Below the pieces are notes generated by a model, which did not search any database, had not been told where the DNA came from, and saw only the letters and a program-made list of their open reading frames with translations. This document shows, piece by piece, positions 55,223 through 63,920 of a stretch of DNA of 64,000 bases. A program made the translations under genes and the position numbers. How positions within the stretch are numbered: the first letter of the stretch is position 1; every line of letters starts with the position of its first letter. Source of the DNA: Alicyclobacillus acidiphilus NBRC 100859 (GTDB lineage: Bacteria > Bacillota > Bacilli > Alicyclobacillales > Alicyclobacillaceae); assembly GCF_001544355.1 (NCBI RefSeq), contig NZ_BCQI01000002.1, positions 62,001 through 126,000 on the forward strand. Reading direction: 5' to 3'.

Positions 55223-56071
55223 GTGCGATACATCGCGTTGCTGTACAATCCGAACAAGGCGGAAGCCTGCTCGGTCCGCAAGGAAGTCCAGGAACAACTG
55301 ACCGTCGCGGGGATCGGCGTGATCGACATTGCGATTGACTACGAGACGGATCTCGTCGCGAATTTTCCGCAGATCCGCCAGACGGAATTGGCCATCGTAT
55401 TGGGCGGCGACGGGACGCTGCTCGGAATCGCCAGGCAATTGGCTCCATTGTCCATCCCGCTGGTGGGTATCAACGTGGGCCATCTAGGTTTTCTCACGGA
55501 ATCGGAGCCATCGCAACTAGATGGAGCCATCCGTCGCATCGTGTCTGGCGAGTACCATCTGGAAGGCAGACTGATGCTGGAAGCGTTCGTCTATCGGGAT
55601 CGAAAGGAAATCGCCCGCTTCACAGCGCTCAACGACGCAGGCATTGGCAAAGGCTCGTTTGCGCGCATGGTGAAGTTGGACGTGCACGTCGACGACGTCT
55701 ATGTGGATACGTACACAGGCGACGGCGTCATCATTTCGACGCCGACGGGATCCACGGCCTACTCATTGTCCTGCGGCGGACCGATTGTCAGCCCTCACCT
55801 CCAAGTCATGCTTATCACGCCTGTCTGCCCGCACTCCTTGTATTCCCGGCCCTGCGTCATCGACTCGTCCGGCGTCGTGCGCTTGACCGTCCACGCCCGC
55901 CATCGCGACGTCGCCCTGTCCGTCGACGGGCAGCAAGGCATGATGCTCGACGACGGGGATGAAATCCTCGTGCGGCGCGCGCCGTACGATGCGACATTTG
56001 TCAGGTGGCCGGATCGGGAGTTTTTCGATGTGCTCCGAAACAAACTGCACAACGACCAAGGCGGTATGTAG
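55223..56071 (+). CDS. nadK: NAD kinase
   Basis: This 282-residue kinase makes NADP from NAD. The conserved GGDGTLLGIARQL is near residue 57 and GINVGHLGFLTE near 84. FTALNDAGIG gives the NE/ND motif and STPTGSTAYSLSCGGPIV the substrate loop (about 174-191). The GTG start has GGGGGAACG upstream. Between nadK and recN only 20 bases remain; the argR/ahrC gene common here in Bacillus is absent. Confidence 0.95.
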   Translation: MRYIALLYNPNKAEACSVRKEVQEQLTVAGIGVIDIAIDYETDLVANFPQIRQTELAIVLGGDGTLLGIARQLAPLSIPLVGINVGHLGFLTESEPSQLDGAIRRIVSGEYHLEGRLMLEAFVYRDRKEIARFTALNDAGIGKGSFARMVKLDVHVDDVYVDTYTGDGVIISTPTGSTAYSLSCGGPIVSPHLQVMLITPVCPHSLYSRPCVIDSSGVVRLTVHARHRDVALSVDGQQGMMLDDGDEILVRRAPYDATFVRWPDREFFDVLRNKLHNDQGGM

Positions 56072-56091
56072 CACGATAGGGAGGCGATAAC

Positions 56092-57783
56092 GTGTTCGTT
56101 GAACTGTACGTTCGTCATTTCGTGTTGATCGATGAACTCCGATTGCAGTTCGATCGCGGTTTGCACGTCTTCACCGGCGAAACAGGCGCGGGGAAGTCGC
56201 TGTTGCTCGACGCGACCCGCGTCGTGCTGGGCGGGAGAGCGTCGTCGGGCGTGGTGCAGCCTGGTGCGGATCACGCCATTGTCGAGGCGGTGTTCGAAAT
56301 TCAGCCAGGCTCCCAGGCTGCCTCGTTGCTGGACGACTGGCAGATTGACGTGGGCGACGACGGCATGGTGCTGCTGTCGCGGACCGTCTTTGCCAACGGA
56401 AGATCGACCTGCCGCATCAATGGACGCAGCGTCACGGTGCAAATGCTGAAGAGCGTAGGCGACACGTTGGTCGAGATGCAGGGACAACACGAGTCGCAGG
56501 CCCTTTTGCAGAAGAGCTATCAGCGGCGTTTGCTCGATTTGTACGGACAGCATTTGCCGCTCGCGGAAGCGACCGCACAGGCCTACAGGGAATGGCAGAA
56601 CATGGCCAAATTCGTCGTGGAGGCGGAAGCGAACGAGCGCGAGCGCGCGCAGCAAATCGATATCTATCGGTTTCAAATCGACGAGATCGAACGCGTGAAT
56701 CCCCAACCCGGCGAGGAGGAAGCGCTCCGCGAGGAAAGGCAGCGTCTGCTGCTCTACGGCAAGCTGCAAACGCAGATCGAGCGAGTTGCGAGTTCGCTCG
56801 AGGATCCGTCGATCGGGGCGCTTGGCCAGTTGGCTGCGGCGGAACACGACGCTGTCGAATTGGCGAGCCGCGTCCACTCGCTGGCCAATGTCGCGGACTT
56901 GTTGGCTTCTGCGCGTGCCCAGGCTGAAGAGGCCGCATTCGAAATCAGCAAATTTTCGGCGCGTATTCAAGCGAATCCGGAACGGCTGGCGGAGATTGAA
57001 GACCGGATCGTCGAATTGCGAAGCCTGATGCGCAAGTACGGCGCGTCCGTGGCCGAAGTGCTCAGCCATCTGGAACACGCGAAGCAGGAACTGGCCGATC
57101 TCGAAAAGATCGACGCGCATCTCGGCGAACACAAGGAACAGTTGCGCGTGCTTGAGGAGCGCTACCTGCAGCTCGCCGAGGAGCTTCACCAGGCGCGAGT
57201 CAGAAGTGCAGCACATTTGCAGGAGGCGATTTTGGCCAGACTGGCGCAACTTCAGATGGGCGACGCAAGGTGGCGCATTGACGTGACGAAAGACGATTCC
57301 CTGCAAGGTGAAGACGGCATGGATGATGTCGCGTTCCTGTTCAGCGCGAATCCCGGACAACCTTTGATGCCGCTTCAGAAAGTCGCATCAGGCGGCGAAC
57401 TTTCGCGAACACTATTGGCAATCAAGGTAGTCGTGGCCGATCTCGAACAAATCGGGACGCTCATTTTCGACGAGATCGACGCTGGAGTGAGCGGCGAGGC
57501 GGCGCAGCGAGTCGCGGAATTGCTTCGCATTTTGGGGCGGGATCGGCAGGTTTTGTGCGTGACCCATGCGGCCCAGGTGGCAGCGGCGGGACATGTGCAC
57601 TTCGAGATTGCCAAGCAAACGCGTGGGAATCGGGCAGTGACGGAAATTCGAACGCTCACCATGGAGGAGCGGCGCAGAGAAGTGGGACGCCTGCTCGGGG
57701 CGGCCGCATCGGACGAGACCGCGGTGCGACATGCGGACGCGCTGTTGGAAAGCTTCCGAAAGGACGCCATTGTCTGCACCTAA
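56092..57783 (+). CDS. recN: DNA repair protein RecN
   Basis: This 563-residue SMC-like ATPase acts in double-strand break repair. Walker A is FTGETGAGKSLLLDA (about residues 27-41) and long coiled coils span about 150-370. The ABC signature is VASGGELSRTLLAIK (about 432-446) and Walker B is LIFDEIDAGVSGEAA. The GTG start follows GGGAGGCG. Length is typical. Confidence 0.97.
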   Translation: MFVELYVRHFVLIDELRLQFDRGLHVFTGETGAGKSLLLDATRVVLGGRASSGVVQPGADHAIVEAVFEIQPGSQAASLLDDWQIDVGDDGMVLLSRTVFANGRSTCRINGRSVTVQMLKSVGDTLVEMQGQHESQALLQKSYQRRLLDLYGQHLPLAEATAQAYREWQNMAKFVVEAEANERERAQQIDIYRFQIDEIERVNPQPGEEEALREERQRLLLYGKLQTQIERVASSLEDPSIGALGQLAAAEHDAVELASRVHSLANVADLLASARAQAEEAAFEISKFSARIQANPERLAEIEDRIVELRSLMRKYGASVAEVLSHLEHAKQELADLEKIDAHLGEHKEQLRVLEERYLQLAEELHQARVRSAAHLQEAILARLAQLQMGDARWRIDVTKDDSLQGEDGMDDVAFLFSANPGQPLMPLQKVASGGELSRTLLAIKVVVADLEQIGTLIFDEIDAGVSGEAAQRVAELLRILGRDRQVLCVTHAAQVAAAGHVHFEIAKQTRGNRAVTEIRTLTMEERRREVGRLLGAAASDETAVRHADALLESFRKDAIVCT

Positions 57784-57874
57784 GTGGGAGCTTTTAAACG
57801 TTATATTCCGCCCCTTAGCGGGCACCTTAGGACTACGCTAGACAGGTGCCATGACGAAGGGGAGGGAACGAACG

Positions 57875-59146
57875 ATGGCGGGTCGGTTGCGTACGATCAA
57901 GTTCGTGAGTCTTCTCGCGGTAACGGCTGCGTGTTTTGTCCCACAGGTTCGGCAACTGGCTGCGCTGCCGACGGAAGTGACCTTGACAACGCAAGACAAA
58001 GTAACGCTTCCTCGTCCGGAAGGCTATCGCTTAAGTCATTCCTCGAACCACTTGGTTGAACCGGACTCATCGTATCCATCCTGTGTAACCATTCAATCCT
58101 CATCGCCTGGAGAAACGTCGGTTGACGGCAAAGTGCTGGGGCTGATTCCGTGGCGCACGCGTGTGCGCGTGGTGCCCACTGAACGCGTGGTTGTCGGCGG
58201 CCAAGCAGTTGGCATCAAACTGTCGTCAGACGGACCCATTGTCGTCGGCTACCGCCATCTTCGAGACGGCACATCGCCGGCCGCGAATGCCAAAGTTCTG
58301 GTTGGCGACGTGATTTTGTCCGTGAACCACCAATCGGTGCACAGTGCGACAGATCTCCAGCGCGCAATGCGCCACGAGGGATCCCCGTTGCAACTGACAG
58401 TCAGGCGGGGACGCGCGACGAAACACATTTCGGTCGTCTGTCCGCGAAATACTGGCACGCCGGAACTGGGGTTGTTCGTGCGCGACAAGACCGTTGGTGT
58501 CGGTACACTGACATTTATTGATCCCAAGAATCATACATTTGGGGCGTTGGGCCACGTCATCACCGACATCGACACAGGCCAGCCTGTCGTCGGCCAGGGC
58601 TCCATCTATCCCGCCATGATCACAGGTCTGCAGCGAGGTCGAATTGGCGCGCCTGGCGAGAAGAAGGGCACATTTTCGTTGCAAGGAAGTACGTTGGGAT
58701 CCATAGATGAAAACACGCCCTACGGCATCTTCGGCACGATCCCGGCAGTCGCCCAATCTGCGAGAAGTGTTCCAGTCGCTCTTCCTTCACAGGTTCATAC
58801 TGGCGAGGCAAAGATATACACGGTATTACATGGCAGCCAAGTGGAATCGTTCGACGTTCGCATCGAAAGCGTTGCGCGTCAGTCGGAACCTTCGACGAAA
58901 AGCATGATTATCCGCGTTACCGATCCGCGCTTGCTGTCCCAAACGGGCGGTATCGTGCAAGGGATGAGCGGCAGTCCAATCGTTCAGGACGGCCGTTTGG
59001 TGGGAGCCGTAACCCATGTGTTTGTATCCGATCCAACTCGCGGGTACGGTGTGTACGCGATGTGGATGATTCAGGAAGCACAAACGCATCGACAGAGTGC
59101 CCCAGCCTGGACCGCTTGGTCACATTGGTTCCGGCGGGCTGTGTGA
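57875..59146 (+). CDS. spoIVB: SpoIVB serine peptidase (sporulation signalling)
   Basis: This 423-residue forespore-secreted S55 protease cleaves SpoIVFA to trigger sigma-K activation. It has an N-terminal signal/anchor (about 10-28), a PDZ domain (about 100-180) and the SpoIVB peptidase domain. The catalytic histidine is in FGALGHVITDIDTG and the catalytic serine in VQGMSGSPIVQDG. ATG 57875 follows GGGGAGGG; an upstream ATG at 57851 is less well placed. Confidence 0.96.
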   Translation: MAGRLRTIKFVSLLAVTAACFVPQVRQLAALPTEVTLTTQDKVTLPRPEGYRLSHSSNHLVEPDSSYPSCVTIQSSSPGETSVDGKVLGLIPWRTRVRVVPTERVVVGGQAVGIKLSSDGPIVVGYRHLRDGTSPAANAKVLVGDVILSVNHQSVHSATDLQRAMRHEGSPLQLTVRRGRATKHISVVCPRNTGTPELGLFVRDKTVGVGTLTFIDPKNHTFGALGHVITDIDTGQPVVGQGSIYPAMITGLQRGRIGAPGEKKGTFSLQGSTLGSIDENTPYGIFGTIPAVAQSARSVPVALPSQVHTGEAKIYTVLHGSQVESFDVRIESVARQSEPSTKSMIIRVTDPRLLSQTGGIVQGMSGSPIVQDGRLVGAVTHVFVSDPTRGYGVYAMWMIQEAQTHRQSAPAWTAWSHWFRRAV

Positions 59147-59162
59147 CGACAGGATACGACGG

Positions 59163-59190
59163 AGAGTCATCGTTTTCAGATGGCTCTTTG
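59163..59190 (+). terminator. Probable terminator after spoIVB
   Basis: GAGTCATC pairs with GATGGCTC (one G-U pair) around a GTTTTCA loop, followed by TTTG. It isolates spo0A from read-through. Confidence 0.6.
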
Positions 59191-59205
59191 TCGACAACTG
59201 TCGAA
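59188..59205 (+). promoter_or_regulatory. 0A boxes upstream of spo0A
   Basis: A perfect Spo0A-binding box TGTCGAA lies at 59199-59205. Immediately before it is the palindrome TTGTCGACAA (59188-59197), which contains near-boxes on both strands. Positioned about 40-55 bases above the sigma-H promoter, they imply autoregulation by Spo0A~P. Confidence 0.7.
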
Positions 59206-59243
59206 GCCGACGACATATAGACGAAAAGTATTACATAGATTTG

Positions 59244-59272
59244 GCAGGAGTGACTTGTATGTCGTCGAATTC
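59244..59272 (+). promoter_or_regulatory. Sigma-H-type promoter of spo0A
   Basis: GCAGGAGTG (59244-59252) and GTCGAATTC (59264-59272) are spaced by 11 bases. They match the sigma-H consensus RnAGGAwww-N11-12-RnnGAATww with changes only in the last -35 positions. B. subtilis spo0A has the same arrangement (Ps promoter). Confidence 0.7.
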
Positions 59273-59309
59273 TTAGACTAGCAACGAAAGCTCAGGGGGT
59301 ATGTTGACT

Positions 59310-60125
59310 GTGTCGCTTTTGAAGGTCCTCATCGCTGACGATAATCATGAATTTGCTGACTTGCTGGGCGAGTTCATTTCTGCGCAGCCAGATATGCAAT
59401 TGAGTGGTATCGCGTACAATGGCAACGACGTGCTGAACTTGGTTCGCGATACTGAGCCAGACGTAATCGTATTGGATATTATTATGCCGGTTTTGGATGG
59501 CATCGGTGCGCTCGAACGATTGGGCGAAATGGTTTCCCGCATGCCGAAGGTCATTATGCTGACGGCGTTCGGTCAAGAGACCGTCACCCGCCGCGCAGTG
59601 GAGCTTGGTGTATCGTACTTCATCCTGAAGCCATTTGACATGCCCCTGTTAGCGGATCGAATTCGTCAAGTGATGCAAGGAAACGCGGCGCCTGTCGCTG
59701 CTGCCCAACAGCCGCTGGCCGTATCCAGTTTCTCGAGCCTGGCGCCTTCTCACTTGTCCAACCAGCCTCGTCGCTCGGTCGACGCCCAAATTACGCAAAT
59801 CATCCACGAAATTGGTGTTCCTGCTCATATCAAGGGTTATCATTACTTGCGCGAAGCCATCGGCATCGTGTACGAGGACGTCGAAATTCTAGGTTCCATC
59901 ACGAAAATTCTCTATCCGCGCATAGCGGATCGCTATAAAACGACGCCGTCTCGCGTCGAACGCGCGATTCGCCATTCCATCGAAGTGGCATGGGGACGGG
60001 GCAATATCGATGCCATTCGCAAAGTGTTCGGCTATACCGTGAGCGCTTCCAAGACGAAGCCGACGAATTCGGAGTTTATCGCGATGATCGCAGACAAACT
60101 CCGTATGGAACACAAAGTGGTCTGA
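59310..60125 (+). CDS. spo0A: Sporulation master response regulator Spo0A
   Basis: This regulator of about 271 residues has a receiver domain (about 1-125) with acidic pocket LIADDN, phospho-acceptor aspartate in VIVLDIIMP (about 55), and the lysine in FILKPFD. The C-terminal Spo0A DNA-binding domain (about 160-268) includes [20 protein letters not shown] and [20 protein letters not shown] 59310 is 10 bases from AGGGGG. ATG 59301 and TTG 59304 are in-frame alternatives that lie very close to it. Confidence 0.98.
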   Translation: MSLLKVLIADDNHEFADLLGEFISAQPDMQLSGIAYNGNDVLNLVRDTEPDVIVLDIIMPVLDGIGALERLGEMVSRMPKVIMLTAFGQETVTRRAVELGVSYFILKPFDMPLLADRIRQVMQGNAAPVAAAQQPLAVSSFSSLAPSHLSNQPRRSVDAQITQIIHEIGVPAHIKGYHYLREAIGIVYEDVEILGSITKILYPRIADRYKTTPSRVERAIRHSIEVAWGRGNIDAIRKVFGYTVSASKTKPTNSEFIAMIADKLRMEHKVV

Positions 60126-60170
60126 AGATTGCTCGAACGCGCTCCAACTTTATCGCGTTGCCGAGATCTC

Positions 60171-60206
60171 GCCCAATGAATCTGTTCGTATTCATTGGGC
60201 GTTTTT
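60171..60206 (+). terminator. Intrinsic terminator after spo0A
   Basis: Perfect arms GCCCAATGAAT (60171-60181) and ATTCATTGGGC (60190-60200) are followed by GTTTTT. The structure lies 5 bases from the convergent gene's stop and may serve both. Confidence 0.9.
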
Positions 60207-60211
60207 CGTGT

Positions 60212-60577
60212 TTACGAAGGACTGAGTTCGGAAGCGGGGTTGCGCCGACGCATAGTTCGTCTCCGGCCAACGACAAACGACAGCACGGCGAACAGGGCAT
60301 TGACGGCGCACCACGCCCAGACCGTGAGATCTCCATACGCCGCCGCGATCGCGCTGCACCAGACCAGATTGAGCAAGAATCCGCCTATCGCCGGCCATGC
60401 CCGCCACAGAACCAAAAGCCCCGACACCATGCACAGCAACCCAGCCAAGCTTTCGGCTCCGCCTGCGGCGACCAATTGCGAGATCTGGTTCGTCACGCCG
60501 TAGCGCGCGAGCCAAATCGATGTAAACATCCCGTAAAGCCCGCAGATGAGCGATCCGATCCAAACAGCGTGCTTCAT
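60212..60577 (-). CDS. Hypothetical four-helix membrane protein (121 aa)
   Basis: I do not recognise a named family. The 121-residue product begins MKHAVWIGSLICGLYGMF. It has about four hydrophobic segments (roughly 4-24, 38-57, 60-78 and 83-102) and a basic tail (VGRRRTMRRRN), typical of small DUF4064/YesK-like integral proteins, though that link is not firm. ATG 60577 has AAAGGAG upstream. It is convergent with spo0A and divergent from hemQ. Confidence 0.72.
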   Translation of the reverse strand: MKHAVWIGSLICGLYGMFTSIWLARYGVTNQISQLVAAGGAESLAGLLCMVSGLLVLWRAWPAIGGFLLNLVWCSAIAAAYGDLTVWAWCAVNALFAVLSFVVGRRRTMRRRNPASELSPS

Positions 60578-60688
60578 AACCCAGTCTCCTTTCGGGCTCG
60601 TCCATATGTGCTGTCCCTTCATGATATGACGAATCAACTCGTCGATATGCTCGGAATTGCGCAGAGATTTCGCCCACATGCGATGCAC

Positions 60689-60697
60689 TGGTATAAT
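60689..60697 (+). promoter_or_regulatory. Extended -10 promoter of hemQ
   Basis: TGGTATAAT at 60689-60697 is a perfect extended -10, 22 bases before the hemQ start. The -35 region is weak. Confidence 0.55.
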
Positions 60698-60718
60698 GGC
60701 GTGAGAGAAGGAGGCTCG

Positions 60719-61504
60719 ATGGCCATGGCCGCTCCCATAACACTGGATGGATGGTATGTGTTTCACGATCTTCGCCGCGTTCGCTTGCATGACTGGAAGT
60801 CCCTTGGACAGACGCGGGCGCAAGCGCTCATGCGCGATTGGGCAGATTTCGCGAACCGTCAGTACGATGTGCAGCGAAATCGCGAAGGTAGCTTTGGACA
60901 GTTCGTCGTGTCGGGCAACAAGGCGGATTTGCTGTTTATCTATATGCGTCCTACCTTGAGCGAGTTGAACGACGTCAAGGCGCAATTCGCGAGCACCGAC
61001 TTGGCAGACGTCACGGAAAGCGTGTATTCGTATGTCTCCGTGGTGGAACTCGGTGGATATTTGGCAAAGCCAGGCGTCGATATCGAACAGGACGAGGCCT
61101 TGCAGGCTCGGTTGAAGCCAACGATGCCGGTGCACAGCCACGTCTGTTTTTATCCGATGAACAAGCGCCGGCAGGGTGCGGACAATTGGTATATGCTCCC
61201 GCCTGAAGAACGGCGTGAATTCCTGAAGGCTCACGGTATGATCGGCCGTCAATTCGCCGGCAAGGTGAAACAGATCATCAGCGGTTCCGTGGGCTTGGAC
61301 GACTGGGAATGGGGCGTCACGCTGTTTTCAGACGATCCTCTCCACTTCAAAAAATTGGTCTACGAGATGCGGTTCGACGAATCGAGCGCTCGATTTGCGG
61401 AATTCGGACCGTTTTACGTTGGCGTTCAGGTCGACAACGACGGCATATCCGACTGGATGATGTCCTGTGTTTCGGCGTCATCGCGAAACGCCGAGTCAAG
61501 ATGA
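60719..61504 (+). CDS. hemQ: Coproheme decarboxylase HemQ (ChdC), chlorite dismutase family
   Basis: This 261-residue enzyme performs the last step of the Gram-positive coproporphyrin-dependent heme route, turning coproheme into heme b. The family pattern MRPTLSELNDVKAQF, the YSYVSVVELGGY stretch with the tyrosine expected to be catalytic, and KAHGMIGRQFAGKVKQIISG with the heme-region residues are present. ATG 60719 has GAAGGAGG upstream. The hem genes at the window's other end belong to the same pathway. Confidence 0.93.
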   Translation: MAMAAPITLDGWYVFHDLRRVRLHDWKSLGQTRAQALMRDWADFANRQYDVQRNREGSFGQFVVSGNKADLLFIYMRPTLSELNDVKAQFASTDLADVTESVYSYVSVVELGGYLAKPGVDIEQDEALQARLKPTMPVHSHVCFYPMNKRRQGADNWYMLPPEERREFLKAHGMIGRQFAGKVKQIISGSVGLDDWEWGVTLFSDDPLHFKKLVYEMRFDESSARFAEFGPFYVGVQVDNDGISDWMMSCVSASSRNAESR

Positions 61505-61520
61505 GCGGGAGGCGTAACAT

Positions 61521-62702
61521 ATGAAGGAAACTGCGACGAGAGCTGCATCCTGGGTTGCCGAGGTAGAATCGCAACTGATCGCGTGGCGGCGGCATTTCCA
61601 CCGCCATCCGGAATTGTCCTTTCAAGAGGAACAAACCGCAAACTACGTGTACGACACGTTGGCGTCGTTTCCCGGTCTCGAACTGTCGCGCCCCACGAAG
61701 ACGAGCGTGGTAGCCCGTCTCGTCACGGGGCGTCCCGGCAAGGTTCTGGCTTTGCGCGCGGACATGGACGCACTCCCCATCGACGAAGAAAATGAAGTGG
61801 AGTTCGCGTCGCAAAATCCCGGCGTTATGCACGCCTGCGGCCACGATGGTCACACCGCCATGCTGCTCGGGACTGCGAAGATTCTCTCGGAACACCGAGA
61901 CGAATTGTCCGGGGAAGTTCGGTTCATTTTTCAACACGCGGAAGAATTGATTCCTGGCGGCGCCCGCGAATTGGTGGAACAAGGGGTTCTGGACGGTGTG
62001 GACGCCGTTGTGGGGCAACACCTGTGGCAGGGGACGGCGAGCCAGAAGATCGCTGTTCGGGCAGACGCGTTGATGGCGGCGCCAGATACGTTTTACATCA
62101 CGATCCTGGGGCGGGGCGGACACGCGGCGCAGCCGCATTTGAACGTGGATCCCATCGCGATCGGCGCACAAGTCGTGACGAATCTGCAACACATGGCCTC
62201 GCGCATGGTGGATCCGCTGGAGCCGTTCGTCCTCAGTGTCACCAAGTTTGTCGGCGGCACGGCAGACAACGTGATCCCTGGCTCCGTGGAGATGTGCGGG
62301 ACGGTCCGGACATTCTCCGAAGAGCGCCGAGACTATGCGGCCGAATGGATGGAGAATATCATTCGAGGAATCACCTCGGCCCATGGCGCGAACTATACGT
62401 TCCGCTACGAAAAAGGGTATAGTCCGGTCATCAACGACGAGGCGGTCACGGAGTTGGTAAGACAAGCGCTGCTCGCGGAATTTGGCGAAGAGGTCGTAGA
62501 AGAAGCCGTCCAAACCATGGGAGGAGAAGATTTCTCGGCGTATCAAAGCGCGGTTCCGGGCACGTTTTTCTTCACGGGCATTCGCAATGACGAAAAGGGT
62601 ATTGTGTACCCGCACCACCATCCCCGGTTCGATCTCGATGAAGACTCGCTGGCTCTCGGCTGCCGCGCCTTCGTCGCAATCGCCTTGCAGATGCTCGCCT
62701 GA
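61521..62702 (+). CDS. M20D-family amidohydrolase (metal-dependent peptidase/deacylase)
   Basis: This 393-residue protein has the two-domain M20 layout. Metal ligands are seen in MHACGHDGHTAMLLG (about residues 103-117), QHAEELIPGGARELVEQG, GQHLWQG and TMGGEDFSAY near residue 335. Relatives include N-acyl-amino-acid and N-acetyl-diaminopimelate deacetylases and IAA-amino-acid hydrolases; the substrate cannot be decided from sequence. The ATG follows GGGAGGCG. Confidence 0.93.
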   Translation: MKETATRAASWVAEVESQLIAWRRHFHRHPELSFQEEQTANYVYDTLASFPGLELSRPTKTSVVARLVTGRPGKVLALRADMDALPIDEENEVEFASQNPGVMHACGHDGHTAMLLGTAKILSEHRDELSGEVRFIFQHAEELIPGGARELVEQGVLDGVDAVVGQHLWQGTASQKIAVRADALMAAPDTFYITILGRGGHAAQPHLNVDPIAIGAQVVTNLQHMASRMVDPLEPFVLSVTKFVGGTADNVIPGSVEMCGTVRTFSEERRDYAAEWMENIIRGITSAHGANYTFRYEKGYSPVINDEAVTELVRQALLAEFGEEVVEEAVQTMGGEDFSAYQSAVPGTFFFTGIRNDEKGIVYPHHHPRFDLDEDSLALGCRAFVAIALQMLA

Positions 62703-62791
62703 CGTCGATGGAATGCGGAGCATGAACGGCCCGAGGCATGAGTGGGGTTGTTCGTCCGGGACATCCGCACATCCGAAGGCGGAGAGGCCGT

Positions 62792-62800
62792 CATACACTA
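62792..62800 (+). promoter_or_regulatory. Sporulation-type -10 element before the YjcZ-like gene
   Basis: CATACACTA fits both the sigma-E (CATACANT) and sigma-K (CATANNNTA) -10 consensus and lies 31 bases before the start codon. A matching -35 is not clear, so confidence is limited. Confidence 0.4.
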
Positions 62801-62830
62801 CACCAGAACTCGATGAGGGGGGTGTAGTGA

Positions 62831-62953
62831 ATGTACGGAGTATTCGGCGGTTACACCCGTTGGGCAGTCGTGTTCCTGATCATCTTCGTGCTGTTCATCC
62901 TGCTGGTGCCGTACACCACCACGACGACCTGCACGACCACGCCAATCGCGTAA
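62831..62953 (+). CDS. YjcZ-like small sporulation-type membrane protein (40 aa)
   Basis: ATG 62831 follows GAGGGGGG and encodes MYGVFGGYTRWAVVFLIIFV, more hydrophobic residues to LLVP, then a threonine-rich tail ending TPIA. The N-terminal Tyr-Gly-rich motif followed by one hydrophobic helix resembles the YjcZ family of tiny proteins found in spores of Bacillales. The Thr-rich C-terminal tail is unusual. It is too short for most gene finders. Confidence 0.7.
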   Translation: MYGVFGGYTRWAVVFLIIFVLFILLVPYTTTTTCTTTPIA

Positions 62954-62972
62954 AACCATAACCATGGTAGAA

Positions 62973-63005
62973 GGGAACTGTCTGGCTCCGATCCAGACAG
63001 TTCCC
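62973..63005. terminator. Bidirectional terminator-like hairpin
   Basis: Perfect 13-base arms (62973-62985 and 62993-63005) with a 7-base loop lie between two convergent genes, the YjcZ-like gene and the YgjP-type gene. T-runs are poor on both sides. Confidence 0.65.
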
Positions 63006-63067
63006 AATATACATAGCTCCCGTTTGATCCCGCGCCCGTCTGACCACGCCGGGCTGTATTCTTCCCT

Positions 63068-63793
63068 TCAAACGCGAATCAACACGCCGTCTTCCTGCAA
63101 GTCGTACAAGCGCTCTCCATGGCGTCGCAACCACGCTCTGTGCGTCTCGAAATTCGGCTGCAAACGGCCAACCACGGCCCAAAACGCGGGGCTGTGATTC
63201 ATCTGTTCCAGATGGGCCAACTCGTGGACGATGACGTAGGAAGCTACTTCGTATGGCGCTCCAATCAATCGCCAGTTCAAGTTGATGTTTCTGCGGCTGG
63301 AACAACTTCCCCAACGCCGGGCCTGCTCTTTGATGGTCACGCGCGCAGGGTGCAGGCCGGAACGCGCTTCCCAGACCTGAACCTGTTCGCGAAGCCGCTC
63401 CGCCGCCAGGCTTCGCAAAAAGCGATACGTCATCCGATGCAGATCCCAATCGTTCACGTGACCTGGCACGATCACGCTGTGTGCCGTTGGGTCGAGCGTG
63501 ATCGACCGGCGCTTGGACGCCGTCGTCGCGATGGTGTACGCCTCGCCGCGAATGAGCACGGTGTCACCGGCTGCGATGGGCCGCTTGTAGACGGTGGTCG
63601 CCGCGGCTTGCTGCGAGAGGACCCACGACTGATGTTTTCTGATGGTTTGTTCGATCACGTCGTCCTTCACTTGCGTCGGGGCGCTCACGTGAAGCACACC
63701 GTCGCGCCAGCGGAGAATGATTCGAACTTGATGAGGACGGGCTGGCACCCGGATATAGGAAATCTGATGTTTGTCGAGCAGCAGAGACTTCAC
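63068..63793 (-). CDS. YgjP-type M48-like zinc metallopeptidase (SprT-like)
   Basis: This protein of about 241 residues has the family pattern WGSCSSRRNINLNWRL and the zinc motif VIVHELAHLEQMNHSPAFW near its C-terminus. GTG 63793 is chosen because GGAGAAAGG lies just upstream. The frame is open to 63961 with ATGs at 63844 and 63892 that lack ribosome sites. Biological role is unknown in most bacteria. It is divergent from the lipoprotein gene. Confidence 0.87.
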   Translation of the reverse strand: MKSLLLDKHQISYIRVPARPHQVRIILRWRDGVLHVSAPTQVKDDVIEQTIRKHQSWVLSQQAAATTVYKRPIAAGDTVLIRGEAYTIATTASKRRSITLDPTAHSVIVPGHVNDWDLHRMTYRFLRSLAAERLREQVQVWEARSGLHPARVTIKEQARRWGSCSSRRNINLNWRLIGAPYEVASYVIVHELAHLEQMNHSPAFWAVVGRLQPNFETHRAWLRRHGERLYDLQEDGVLIRV

Positions 63794-63920
63794 TTGGCCT
63801 TTCTCCAATCCGATTCGCCTCGCGGAATCGCGTGCTCCATCCATTGTACAGGATGGGGCATAACCGTGCCTATGCGTCGCAGAATAAGACATGGGATTGG
63901 CATTCAAAGGGGGCGTTACT

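Noticed and set aside
57784-57874. A sigma-F/G promoter for spoIVB (GTTATA ... GGGCACCTTA)
   Set aside because: Elements are roughly spaced but each has mismatches and the -10 overlaps a GGCACCT/AGGTGCC inverted repeat; too weak to call as a feature.
61347-62798. A 483-codon minus-strand frame opposite the M20 amidohydrolase
   Set aside because: Shadow of a well-supported gene with intact metal ligands on the plus strand.
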